64,000 nucleotides of DNA, from positions 124,001 to 188,000 of the forward strand of contig NZ_JFGS01000004.1 of NCBI RefSeq assembly GCF_000740775.1, in the 5' to 3' direction. Origin of the DNA: Haematobacter missouriensis. Lineage in GTDB: Bacteria > Pseudomonadota > Alphaproteobacteria > Rhodobacterales > Rhodobacteraceae. Position numbers and translations under genes: made by a program. Below, one piece after another: positions 28,842-36,352 of the stretch (the stretch's first letter is position 1; each line of letters starts with the position of its first letter). The notes beneath the pieces were generated by a model, which searched no databases, was not told where the DNA came from, and worked only from the letters and a program-made list of their open reading frames with translations.

Positions 28842-28862
28842 TTTATCTAACGAGGTAGGCGA

Positions 28863-29099
28863 ATGAGGCCGGAACAACTCAAAATGGCTCGCGTGGCGCT
28901 GGGCTTGGGGGTGAGGGAGCTAGGCGAGGTGGCAGGCGTGTCCTTCACAACCATCAGCCGCTTCGAGACGGGCAAGAGCGGCCTGCAACTCTCTACGGCA
29001 GACGCACTGCGGAAGGCCCTCGAAGCTCAGGGCATCCAGTTCCTCGAAAGCGGACAGGTTGCGACCGGGCCGGGCGTGGCATTGGGGGCGAAGCAATGA
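28863..29099 (+). CDS. XRE-family helix-turn-helix regulator
   Basis: 78-residue Cro/C1-type DNA-binding protein. The HTH spans about residues 5-55: LKMARVALGLGVRELGEVAG, then SFTTISRFETGKSGLQ with the recognition helix. It is short, with no dimerisation or effector domain beyond the HTH. It faces away from the leftward accessory operon across an operator-like region, the classic arrangement of a phage-type switch. Its stop overlaps the ATG of the TolA-domain gene (ATGA), so that exported protein is made together with the regulator. Confidence 0.85.
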   Translation: MRPEQLKMARVALGLGVRELGEVAGVSFTTISRFETGKSGLQLSTADALRKALEAQGIQFLESGQVATGPGVALGAKQ

Positions 29100-30004
29100 T
29101 GCGCCGATCAGCCCTTTTGCTCGCGACAGCAATGCTTGCCTCCCCTGTCGGTGCTCAGGGCATCTCGCCGGGCGCCGCTATTGCGATGGGCCAAGCCGCG
29201 TTGGAGCAAGGAAAGGTCGCGGCGGAGGCTGCGAAAAATGCTGCGAAAAAGTTCGAGGAAATCACCGAAAAGGGGCAGGATTTCCCGTCTGAGGCCGAAT
29301 GCCTAAGTGTCCTTCAGAGCGCTGCCAACGCGACGCGTCTGGTCGTGAACATCATGCCGTTCTCCTCCGTCCAGACGCTGGAGGACGAACGCGGTCCCGT
29401 CCTTCGGTATCGTCTCCTCCTGAATGGTGAGAAGCACGTCGGACAGGTTTACTGTCAGGGGAGCAAATTGACGGGAGAGCAAGCCGAGTGGGTGAACGGC
29501 TCCACTCTTTCGGATAACTCTCCGGCTTCGACGATCGATGCGGCCATGGGGGTCTTTGCCCTGAGCTATCTGCGAGGAGATTTCGGCTCGAAGTCCACGG
29601 AGGAAGGTCGCGGTGTCGAAGATAAGGGTGCGCTCTCCAATTCACCGCCGCCTGAATCGGCGCCTCCTGCATCATCCAGCCGACCACTGACGAGCGGAGA
29701 AAAGGATGCAGTTCGCGTCGCGGTGCAATCTTGCTGGAGCGCGGGTTCGCTGTCATCGGAGGCACAGCGCGTCATCGTGACTGTCGGCGTGAACATGACG
29801 CAGAGCGGCACTCCCGAAGGCGGCTCAATACGCATGATCGGGTATGAGGGAGGGTCGGAAGGCGCGGCGCGGCAGGCTTTCGAGGCAGCGCGTCGCGCCA
29901 TTCTCCGGTGCGGGAGCAAGGGCCTTCCGTTGCCTGAGGGGGGCTATGAGCAATGGCGCTCCCTTCAGTTCGTGTTTACTTCGGAGAACATGCGGCTGAA
30001 GTAA
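29096..30004 (+). CDS. Exported protein with a TolA C-terminal-like domain
   Basis: 302 residues. A signal peptide (LLLATAMLASPVGAQG) is followed by an Ala/Lys-rich helix (residues 25-60), a middle domain with two Cys, and a Pro/Ser linker (SNSPPPESAPPASSSRPL). The last 100 residues resemble domain III of rhodobacterial TolA: EKDAVRVAVQSCWSAGSLSS, then IRMIGYEGGSEGAARQAFEA, ARRAILRCGS and QWRSLQFVFTSENMRLK. Real TolA is anchored by an N-terminal helix and lies in the tol-pal operon; here the domain is on a secreted protein in a mobile element, coupled to its repressor. Interference with TolA-dependent phage or toxin entry is a hypothesis; the homology is the firm part. Confidence 0.72.
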   Translation: MMRRSALLLATAMLASPVGAQGISPGAAIAMGQAALEQGKVAAEAAKNAAKKFEEITEKGQDFPSEAECLSVLQSAANATRLVVNIMPFSSVQTLEDERGPVLRYRLLLNGEKHVGQVYCQGSKLTGEQAEWVNGSTLSDNSPASTIDAAMGVFALSYLRGDFGSKSTEEGRGVEDKGALSNSPPPESAPPASSSRPLTSGEKDAVRVAVQSCWSAGSLSSEAQRVIVTVGVNMTQSGTPEGGSIRMIGYEGGSEGAARQAFEAARRAILRCGSKGLPLPEGGYEQWRSLQFVFTSENMRLK

Positions 30005-30026
30005 AGCTAGACCGACTCCAAAAATC

Positions 30027-30062
30027 CGGCAGCCCACAAACACCCCATAGGGCGGGCTGCCG
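30027..30062 (+). terminator. Hairpin after the TolA-domain gene
   Basis: A perfect 9-bp stem, CGGCAGCCC/GGGCTGCCG with an 18-nt loop, 22 nt after the stop. It has no U-run; it may terminate or stabilise the transcript. Confidence 0.5.
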
Positions 30063-30144
30063 ATGTTAGGGTAATCTCAGGGAGGCACCCGGCAGGCCCT
30101 GACAGTCCATGACAGGCGGGTGCACGGGCGCGTATCGTGCAGCG

Positions 30145-30247
30145 ATGCCGCATTCTGGCTAACCCTCTCTCGCGCGCGTATTGGTCGCCCAGCGCAGGCT
30201 ATCAGCCCATCCCCGCGCGGGCGCGTAGTGCTGCGAGAATGCGGCAT
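30145..30247. repeat. Long-range inverted repeat
   Basis: ATGCCGCATTCT (30145-30156) is matched exactly by AGAATGCGGCAT (30236-30247), 79 nt apart, in the 343-bp gap between the TolA-domain gene and the VPLPA gene. The intervening sequence is GC-rich with CGCGCG runs. It could be a replication or excision site of the element, or a regulator site; nothing else is recognised in 30063-30347. Confidence 0.4.
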
Positions 30248-30347
30248 GACCACGAAGGTTAGATACTCAAACATCACAATCTTTGCGCTTGCCCGAATCA
30301 GCGGAGTCACGCGACCGTGACAGCGTTGGTTAACGGGGGATTTGAGC

Positions 30348-31133
30348 ATGAAAGCGTTTGCGCTGGCGGCTTTGGCCGGCATGGCGGCCATGGGTTCTGC
30401 GGGTCAGGCGGGAACAGTTTTACGCTACGACTATCAGGGGCATGATCTCGTACCGACCATCTGGTCAGAATGGGCGCAAGAAGAGGGAATCCTAATCTGC
30501 GAAGGCGAATGCACTACTCGCCCTGGCATGACAGGGTGGATCGAGATCGATGTGGATAAGATCGCCCCCTACTGGATCACCGACATGACGTTTCGTCAAA
30601 CGGCAAGCAATATGCTCGGGGTGCAACAAACCATCGATTATACCATCTACGTTGATGAGAAGCCGCAAACGGTTACCTTCTCGAAGAACTGCGCAGATTT
30701 GGAATGGTCCGATTGCAGTGTTCCACTGCCCGACTGGCTAAACTTTGAATTCTATGGTCTGATGCCGTCTGACGTCGAAACGATCGGCACCCATGACTAC
30801 GCTTACGAGTTCTCCTTCAGCATAGATAGCATGTGGAGGATATCGTCCTGGTTCGCGCTTGCGGGCGGAAACTACCACGTCTGCGGCGGGATACTCAGCT
30901 CAAACACCGGGGTCGAATCCTGCTACGATAGAGACGATCGACGCCTCTATGACTCGTATAATGATGCTGACGTGCCGCTCTTCGCCGCGGACCAACCGGG
31001 CACTTGGAAAGCAAGCGTTATCCCCGCTCCCGTTCCCCTGCCCGCCGGCGCCCCGCTCCTGCTGGCCGGGACGGCTGCCCTGTTCGGAATGGCGAAGCTT
31101 CGGCGGCGTTCATCGCGCGACCATCAAGCCTAG
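30348..31133 (+). CDS. Exported protein with VPLPA-CTERM-like sorting tail
   Basis: 261 residues from ATG 30348 (an upstream TTG would add two). Signal peptide (FALAALAGMAAMGSAGQAG), a body with four to six Cys in pairs and many aromatic residues, and a C-terminal sorting signal. That signal is PAPVPLPAGAPLLL, a hydrophobic stretch, and KLRRRS. This tail is processed by exosortase-type systems and is common in Rhodobacteraceae. The body shows no known enzyme motif. Its presence as cargo in an integrative element is unusual; a second VPLPA-type protein lies at 43723-44313 in the chromosome. Confidence 0.7.
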   Translation: MKAFALAALAGMAAMGSAGQAGTVLRYDYQGHDLVPTIWSEWAQEEGILICEGECTTRPGMTGWIEIDVDKIAPYWITDMTFRQTASNMLGVQQTIDYTIYVDEKPQTVTFSKNCADLEWSDCSVPLPDWLNFEFYGLMPSDVETIGTHDYAYEFSFSIDSMWRISSWFALAGGNYHVCGGILSSNTGVESCYDRDDRRLYDSYNDADVPLFAADQPGTWKASVIPAPVPLPAGAPLLLAGTAALFGMAKLRRRSSRDHQA

Positions 31134-31213
31134 CTCATCGTTATTTCTACCTGCGCGCATGGGGCGTGGGCGCAACGCCTATCACCCCATGACGAGGCGC
31201 CGCTTCGGGCAAG

Positions 31214-31735
31214 TCAACTTTTGTTAACCCCATCCCGGCAAGCCTCGGCTCTCCACTGCGCCCAGCGCCGCCGCTGTGCTTCGCGGATGCGCTCCAGCCC
31301 TTCGGGCGTTCTGGCCCCGGTAGACATGCCGCCGTGAAACTTGCACCGCTTCTTGCCGGGCTCCGACTTGCACCGGCAGGACGTGCCTTTCCGTGTCTTG
31401 GCATTGCACCGCACCTGAAGCTTAGCCCGCTGCGCCTCGCGGCGCTGGGCGTCACGCGCCTGCCATGCCACCACCTGCGCCATGAAGGCGGCTTCCCGCG
31501 CCCTGTCCTGCGCCTCCATCCGCGCGCGCCAATCGTCAAGCCCAGCGCCCACGCGCGGTTCATCCGGCAGCGTCAGCACCTCGGCCATGCGCCGCACGGC
31601 CCATGCCCTCCGGTCCACCTTGGCCTTGCACTCCCAATAGCTGACAGCATGGCGACCGATGCCGACGCGCTGGGCGAGAGCCCCCTGCGACAGCCCGGTG
31701 CCCCTGCGGATGGCGGCAAGCTCGGCCCCGGTCAT
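31214..31735 (-). CDS. HTH protein with C-terminal HGG motif
   Basis: 173 residues from ATG 31735. The N-terminal XRE-like HTH (LAAIRRGTGLSQGALAQRVG, then RHAVSYWECKAKV) is followed by a charged helix. A Cys-containing segment CNAKTRKGTSCRCKSEPGKK leads into CKFHGG, and the last block MSTGARTPEGLERI...QRRRW is the HGG/STGxRT motif seen in many small phage and island proteins. It is the last gene of the replication operon; the ATG overlaps the previous stop by 4 nt. Function unproven, probably DNA-binding. Confidence 0.7.
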   Translation of the reverse strand: MTGAELAAIRRGTGLSQGALAQRVGIGRHAVSYWECKAKVDRRAWAVRRMAEVLTLPDEPRVGAGLDDWRARMEAQDRAREAAFMAQVVAWQARDAQRREAQRAKLQVRCNAKTRKGTSCRCKSEPGKKRCKFHGGMSTGARTPEGLERIREAQRRRWAQWRAEACRDGVNKS

Positions 31736-32004
31736 GCCTTGCGCTCCTGCATGGCACGCTTGCGGCAGCCGGTGGAGCAATAGACGGCATCGGCGCGACG
31801 ATAGAGCGGCACGGGACGGCCGCAGCGTGGGCAGGTCCAGCCATCGCGCTTGAGGTTGGCCAGCACGGCACGGGCGCGGGCAAGGCGGGTTCTGGGGCAG
31901 CCCGTAAAGGGCGGCAGGCGGCTGGTCCACATCTCGGCAATCACCACAGGGCGACCGTGTTCGTTCTCGTCATAGGACAGGCCGAAGGGGTCAGGTCCGG
32001 GCAT
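31732..32004 (-). CDS. Small zinc-ribbon protein
   Basis: 90 residues from ATG 32004, chosen because GGGAGG stands five bases upstream. The C-terminal half carries CPRCGRPVPLYRRADAVYC followed by STGCRKRAMQ, a four-Cys zinc site. The N-terminal half starts MPGPDPFGLSYDENEHGRPV. No enzyme motif. Coupled by ATGA to the HTH-HGG gene; the combination suggests both act on DNA of the element. Confidence 0.6.
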   Translation of the reverse strand: MPGPDPFGLSYDENEHGRPVVIAEMWTSRLPPFTGCPRTRLARARAVLANLKRDGWTCPRCGRPVPLYRRADAVYCSTGCRKRAMQERKA

Positions 32005-32084
32005 GATGCCTCCCGTCATCTAAAAATGGGGGTTAAAGGCGGTCGAAGGCATTGGTGCGACAGGCCCAGCGAGAACTAACCGGA

Positions 32085-33011
32085 TCATGCCGCCCTCCTG
32101 CGCCAGTTGCCGACTGTCTGTGGGCTGCATCCCACGCGCCGGGCAATCTCCCGATCCGACAGGCCGGGTTCGGTCGCCAGAAGATCCAGCACGGCGGCGC
32201 GGCGCTGGGCCGGACGCTGGGGTTCGCCCCTCGCTGGGGACTGCATCCCTGCGGCTATGGCCTCGAAGTCGGCGCGCATGGTGGCAATCAGCGCCTCATC
32301 ATCGTGAATATCGCGCGTGAAACCCCGGTCATTCAGATGCGCCAGCCAGTCCAGCCGGGCGCGCATCCCCTCGATGGTCGGGGCGGGCGTCCGGTCCATA
32401 TGGCGCTCAAGCGCAGCCTGCCGGGCGCGGACATGGGGCGGCGGGTCATGGTATGGCTCGAAGGCGATGCGGTCGGCAGTCAGCTTTTCCCATGCCGCAT
32501 GTTCGGCCCAGATGCCTTGCAGGGTATCGGGATGCGGAGAGGCCGCCTGAATGGCCTGCCACATGGCCGGGGTCGGATTGCCAGCTATCCAGCCCTTGAA
32601 GCTATCCCCACCCTCTCTGAGCGGGGCCAGAGCGCGGCGCAGGCGCTTTTCCAGATCGGTCGCGGCGAACACCGCCTTTTCTGATCCATATTCGGCAAGC
32701 AGTTCCTGACAGCGCGCCAGCCGCTTGGCCTCCCGATCTCCACGGCGGCGGGCTTGCTCGGCCTTGTAGCCCGGTTCCCGCTCCTCCATCCAATCCGCGA
32801 ACCCCGCGAAGGGATTGCCCGCCTGTGACGGCGTTGCCGTCGCGGTGTCCAGTTTGGACAGGGCATCTTTCAGAGACAGCCCAGCGCGTGCGGCCAGCAC
32901 CTCGGCCTTCGCCTTTGCGGCCAGCCGTTCCCCTTCGGTCTTTGCGCCGTCCATCAGCGCCCTGACCTTGCGCAGCTTCTCCATGTCCAATGTGAACGCG
33001 TGAACGGTCAT
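32085..33011 (-). CDS. DUF2786-like protein with C-terminal HTH
   Basis: 308 residues. The first 55 residues (KLRKVRALMDGAKTEGERLA, AKAEVLAARAGLSLKDAL) resemble the DUF2786 helical domain found in phage and island proteins. The central part is charged and helical, and residues 275-305 form a helix-turn-helix (GLSDREIARRVGCSPQTVGN). It probably binds DNA. It is coupled to the 132-aa gene upstream by ATGA and followed by 80 nt before the zinc-ribbon gene. Confidence 0.65.
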   Translation of the reverse strand: MTVHAFTLDMEKLRKVRALMDGAKTEGERLAAKAKAEVLAARAGLSLKDALSKLDTATATPSQAGNPFAGFADWMEEREPGYKAEQARRRGDREAKRLARCQELLAEYGSEKAVFAATDLEKRLRRALAPLREGGDSFKGWIAGNPTPAMWQAIQAASPHPDTLQGIWAEHAAWEKLTADRIAFEPYHDPPPHVRARQAALERHMDRTPAPTIEGMRARLDWLAHLNDRGFTRDIHDDEALIATMRADFEAIAAGMQSPARGEPQRPAQRRAAVLDLLATEPGLSDREIARRVGCSPQTVGNWRRRAA

Positions 33012-33406
33012 GCCGCGCCACCGTTTCCGTCATGGCAATGAGGGAAGCTGTCTGGCTGCACCCACGCCCGGCAGATACCGCAGAACAACCGCCCGTCTGG
33101 CCCGTGGCGGCCCCATACCGAAAGCTGGCGCCAGTCATCGAGTCGGACGATGCGACCTGTCCATGTGACCGGGTTCCCCGCGATGGATCGGCCATGCCGG
33201 AACATGTCGTCATCATCCCGCGAAGGGGCCGGAGCGCTGGGCGACGGGGTGAAGGGCAGCACGGGGGCTGACGCCGGGTTTTCGGCCCGCTGCACCGCTA
33301 CATCCGCTACTTTCGCTACATTCGGTCGATTTGTAGCGGGTGTAGCGATTGTAGCACGGGTGGTCGCGAGAATTTCAGAGAGTGCGGCTTGCACGTCAAA
33401 CAGCAT
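33008..33406 (-). CDS. Hypothetical protein with Cys/His C-terminus
   Basis: 132 residues. An N-terminal helix (MLFDVQAALSEILATT), a low-complexity Pro/Ala linker, then a small C-terminal domain ending FCGICRAWVQPDSFPHCHDG that could bind zinc. Its start lies 11 nt inside the end of the DUF3987 gene. No function is known; the position between the helicase-like and DUF2786 proteins points to a replication accessory role. Confidence 0.6.
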   Translation of the reverse strand: MLFDVQAALSEILATTRATIATPATNRPNVAKVADVAVQRAENPASAPVLPFTPSPSAPAPSRDDDDMFRHGRSIAGNPVTWTGRIVRLDDWRQLSVWGRHGPDGRLFCGICRAWVQPDSFPHCHDGNGGAA

Positions 33407-34916
33407 GGTCGGGCCTCACGATCCGATACGCCTCGCGCCGTGCGCCGCCGCGAATGATGGTCCCAGACGGTAGGGGAGCGAGATGGCCAGCCTTAACGAG
33501 CATCGCGAGCGGCGCAGCGAGCGCTTTGCCTTCCCGCAGGGCGTTTGGCCCAGACTGAACAATCTCGCGCGGCGTCACGTCATCATGCGGCCAGCTTTCC
33601 AGCAGCCATTTCCGCAGACGTTCCGCCTTCGCGGTTTCGTCCGATACGGCCCCGGCCTCGGCCAGCCTGCGCGCTTCCGACAGGTAGAATTGGGCTAGGT
33701 TGATACCCCATCCCATCACCTGTGGTGTCACCTCGGGCGCGTCCAGATCGGCCCAGAGCGTCAGCACGCCCGCAATGCGCGCCGCCTGCTCCGCAGCCTT
33801 GGAGCCATAGGCCCTGACATGCTCCATCTGCCTGCCAGCCGCCTGCGCCGCCTCCACGGTTTCATAGAAGCGCCAGAGCAATTCCTTGGCCCCCTGCGAC
33901 AGCGGCAGGCGCACCGGGATAAGTTCCTGCGGGCTGTCGCCGGTCGGCATGGACGTTTCGAGAATGGCGCCCAGCCGGGCGGTGAAGGCGGCAATGGCCA
34001 TGTCGCTCGCCACGCTGTGCCCCCGCCGCAACCGGGTGCCAATCGCGCTGGGCGGCTCGGTGATGAGGAAGCGGGCAAGAAAGCCCTGTCCCGATGCCTG
34101 CGGATCGGCCAGTAGCGGACGGGCGGCGATGGGCTGCGCCATCAGGTGCATGGCAAGGCGGCGGCCGGGATAGTCGCTGGCGCCGTCCCCGGAACGAATG
34201 CGGTTCACCGTGTCGCCGTTCCAAAGTTGGGAGAGCCCGGCAATGGTCTTGAGCCGGTTGTCCGAATTCATGGCATGGCCACCGATGAAGCCCCCGGCCT
34301 CGTCCGAAAACAGGCCCAGCGCCGGGCGGCCGATCTGGTAGAGCTTCAACAGGCCCTCAAGGGTCGGCTCCTGGGCCGTGAGGCTCGGATAGAGTGGCGA
34401 GCGGGGCTCCGGTCCAAGGGCGCGCAGATCGGCCTCCGCTGCCGTGGCCTTCATCTTGTCGGCCGCTGCGGCCTCGGTCATCAGCCGCTTGCGCTTGCCC
34501 TGCCAGATTTCGCGGGCAACCTCGAAGTCGGAGAATGCGGCCCGGAAGGTTTCGGCCTGCGCCCGCTCATGGTCGCGCACACCCTTCATGAGAAGCCGGT
34601 CGCAGGAGGATTTGCGCTCGCCGCTTTCCGCGATGGTCAGGCAGAACAGCGAACACGGCACATCGCCGCCCAACGTCTCCACATTGGCAAAGCCCTGCAC
34701 CGCCAGCGAGGCGACGGAGAGCGCCGACTGCGCGGCGATGCCGACGGGCGCCTGCGTCACGTCCTGCACCGCCTCCACGGCTGCCGTGAGCGGGCCCAGC
34801 GCCGCGACCGGATAGGGCTCGCCGGGCGGAATCTCCCGCAGGAGGGGCTGCGGCCCTTCGGCCTTGAAGGGGATGGGTTCGGCCGCGAAAGCCGGAGTAA
34901 TGCCGGGCGCGTTCAT
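33396..34916 (-). CDS. DUF3987 family protein (replication, helicase-like)
   Basis: 506 residues from ATG 34916. DUF3987 proteins sit beside toprim primases in prophages and islands and are thought to act as replicative helicase/ATPase partners. Recognisable segments are APVGIAAQSALSVASLAVQG, LTIAESGERKSSCDRLLMKG (a degenerate Walker A: GERKSS), LFSDEAGGFIGGHAM (Walker B-like SDEAGG), GLSQLWNGD and FLITEP. The start overlaps the primase stop by 4 nt. The role in unwinding is inferred from family context. Confidence 0.82.
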   Translation of the reverse strand: MNAPGITPAFAAEPIPFKAEGPQPLLREIPPGEPYPVAALGPLTAAVEAVQDVTQAPVGIAAQSALSVASLAVQGFANVETLGGDVPCSLFCLTIAESGERKSSCDRLLMKGVRDHERAQAETFRAAFSDFEVAREIWQGKRKRLMTEAAAADKMKATAAEADLRALGPEPRSPLYPSLTAQEPTLEGLLKLYQIGRPALGLFSDEAGGFIGGHAMNSDNRLKTIAGLSQLWNGDTVNRIRSGDGASDYPGRRLAMHLMAQPIAARPLLADPQASGQGFLARFLITEPPSAIGTRLRRGHSVASDMAIAAFTARLGAILETSMPTGDSPQELIPVRLPLSQGAKELLWRFYETVEAAQAAGRQMEHVRAYGSKAAEQAARIAGVLTLWADLDAPEVTPQVMGWGINLAQFYLSEARRLAEAGAVSDETAKAERLRKWLLESWPHDDVTPREIVQSGPNALREGKALAAPLAMLVKAGHLAPLPSGTIIRGGARREAYRIVRPDHAV

Positions 34917-35794
34917 GCAGCGGCCCCTTTCGATTGGAGAATGTCGTTCCAGTCGCGCCCATCCGGCGCGGGAAGCAGGCTGACGGTCCAGCCCAGCGCG
35001 GTGGCGCGTTCGGCCAGCGCATGACCAGCAGTGCGGCCCGGCGTGTCGCCGTCCGTGGCAATGGTCAGGCGGCCCGGCACAGGCGGCAGGCGGAGCCCCG
35101 TCATGCCGGAGGTGGAGAGCGCGGCCCATATCGTCGCCGGAGCGCGCAGGAGCCCGCTGGAAAGGCTGAGTGCGGTTTCGACGCCCTCAGCCACCACAAA
35201 CGGCCCTTGGCCCTCAGCGACTCGCACAGCGCCTCCGGTGACAGCCCCCAGCATGGCCTTGGCCGGGCTCACCTCCGCCTTGCCGCCGCCATCTGCGCGC
35301 AGGTAGGTGCGATGCACCGCGAAGCGGTCGGCCCCCTCCACCATCGCCACCAGCGCGGGCAAGCGCTGGGCGGTCGGATGCCAGCACGCGTGATGAAAGC
35401 GCAGGCTGCCCGGAAGGTCGCAGGTGATGCCCCGGCCGCGAAGGTAGAGTTCCGCCAACGTGCCACCGATCGGTTGCGCCTCCCGCCAGACAGTCAGCGC
35501 CTGACGTTCCCGCTTCTCGGCCTCCCGCCGCTGCTCTGCCTGATAACGGGCCAGCTCTGCCGGATCGGTCTGCGGAACCGTGCCGTTGCCCTCCACGATG
35601 CCAAGGCCGCGCAGGGCATCGAGCACAGCCGCGAAGCTGCATCCCGTCTTGCAGTGGGCCAGAAGCCGCCCGGATGGGCCGTCAGACAGCGAGAGGCTGG
35701 GGTGGCAGTCGCCATGTGCCGGGCAGCGGGCTAAGCCATAGCGGCCGTGCCAGCGCCCTTGCAGCGCAGCTGTGATGCGTTGGGCCTCGGTCAT
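34913..35794 (-). CDS. Toprim-domain primase
   Basis: DNA primase of the small P4/phage type that would start replication of the excised element. 293 residues from ATG 35794. The N-terminal CHC2-like zinc region is CPAHGDCHPSLSLSDGPSG with LLAHCKTGCSF. The toprim core has FVVAEGVETALSLSSGLL (catalytic Glu) and LTIATDGDTPGR (DxD). It is preceded by the 23-aa membrane peptide gene and followed by the DUF3987 gene, both overlapping by 4 nt. Confidence 0.88.
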   Translation of the reverse strand: MTEAQRITAALQGRWHGRYGLARCPAHGDCHPSLSLSDGPSGRLLAHCKTGCSFAAVLDALRGLGIVEGNGTVPQTDPAELARYQAEQRREAEKRERQALTVWREAQPIGGTLAELYLRGRGITCDLPGSLRFHHACWHPTAQRLPALVAMVEGADRFAVHRTYLRADGGGKAEVSPAKAMLGAVTGGAVRVAEGQGPFVVAEGVETALSLSSGLLRAPATIWAALSTSGMTGLRLPPVPGRLTIATDGDTPGRTAGHALAERATALGWTVSLLPAPDGRDWNDILQSKGAAA

Positions 35795-35862
35795 CGCAAC
35801 CACCCGCACCATGCCAGCACGAGGAAGGCCAGCAGCAGGCCCAGAAGCTGGATCTCCGTCAT
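35791..35862 (-). CDS. 23-aa membrane micro-protein
   Basis: A 24-codon frame whose ATG (35862) overlaps the stop of the 93-aa gene and whose TGA (35791) overlaps the primase ATG, both as ATGA. GGAGGG stands eight bases upstream. The peptide is MTEIQLLGLLL, then AFLVLAWCGWLR: one transmembrane helix with an aromatic and basic end. The double coupling makes translation almost certain; whether the peptide works (membrane tethering, regulation) or only relays ribosomes is unknown. Confidence 0.6.
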   Translation of the reverse strand: MTEIQLLGLLLAFLVLAWCGWLR

Positions 35863-36140
35863 GCCCGGCCCTCCGTTCCGCGAAAGGCGCGGAAGGCGGC
35901 GACGCGGGCCTGTCCTTCGGCAATCAACTTCCGCACCTCCGCCTCGCATCCCAGCCGTTCGGCGAGGGTGAGAAGCGACCCACCGGCAACCGCCAGATGG
36001 TCGTGCAGCGCGTCCAGTGTCTCGCTCACGTCCCGAAAGCTGGTGCGGTCAGTCCCGGTGATGAGCTTCCGCCCCGCAATGGCGATGGAAGCCGCAGCGG
36101 CCAGCAGTTCCGGGCTGGTGGGCTCTCCCTTGCCGGTCAT
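35859..36140 (-). CDS. Hypothetical protein (93 aa)
   Basis: Helical protein starting MTGKGEPTSPELLAAAASI, with HDHLAVAGGSLLTLAERLG and EVRKLIAEGQARVAAFRAF. No family is recognised. Stop and start overlap the neighbours by 4 nt on both sides. Position in the leftward core operon between the PC4-like protein and the membrane micro-protein. Confidence 0.65.
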   Translation of the reverse strand: MTGKGEPTSPELLAAAASIAIAGRKLITGTDRTSFRDVSETLDALHDHLAVAGGSLLTLAERLGCEAEVRKLIAEGQARVAAFRAFRGTEGRA

Positions 36141-36352
36141 TGCAGCACCGCCTTGCGGGCCTTGCCTAGCGCCTCCAGCACCTCGCCCAGCAGTTCCAGA
36201 CGGAAGGCGATGCCCTGCCTGCCGGGGCGGTATTCCCCGGATGCGTGGAGATACCAGACGCGGGCGTTGACGAGTTCCACGCCCTTGAAGGTCTCCACCG
36301 TGAAGCGGATTTCCTCCCGTGCATTCTTGCGGATGGTGCCCAGCTCGATCAT
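36137..36352 (-). CDS. PC4/p15-like ssDNA-binding protein
   Basis: 71 residues. IRKNAREEIRFTVETFKGVE followed by ARVWYLHASGEYRPGRQGIA and FRLELLGEVLEAL matches the transcriptional co-activator p15 (PC4) fold: charged beta strands, the R-x-WY core and G-x-R-P-x-x-x-G-I. Bacterial and phage members bind single-stranded DNA. In this operon it would serve replication or transcription of the element. ATGA overlaps on both sides support the start at 36352. Confidence 0.75.
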   Translation of the reverse strand: MIELGTIRKNAREEIRFTVETFKGVELVNARVWYLHASGEYRPGRQGIAFRLELLGEVLEALGKARKAVLQ

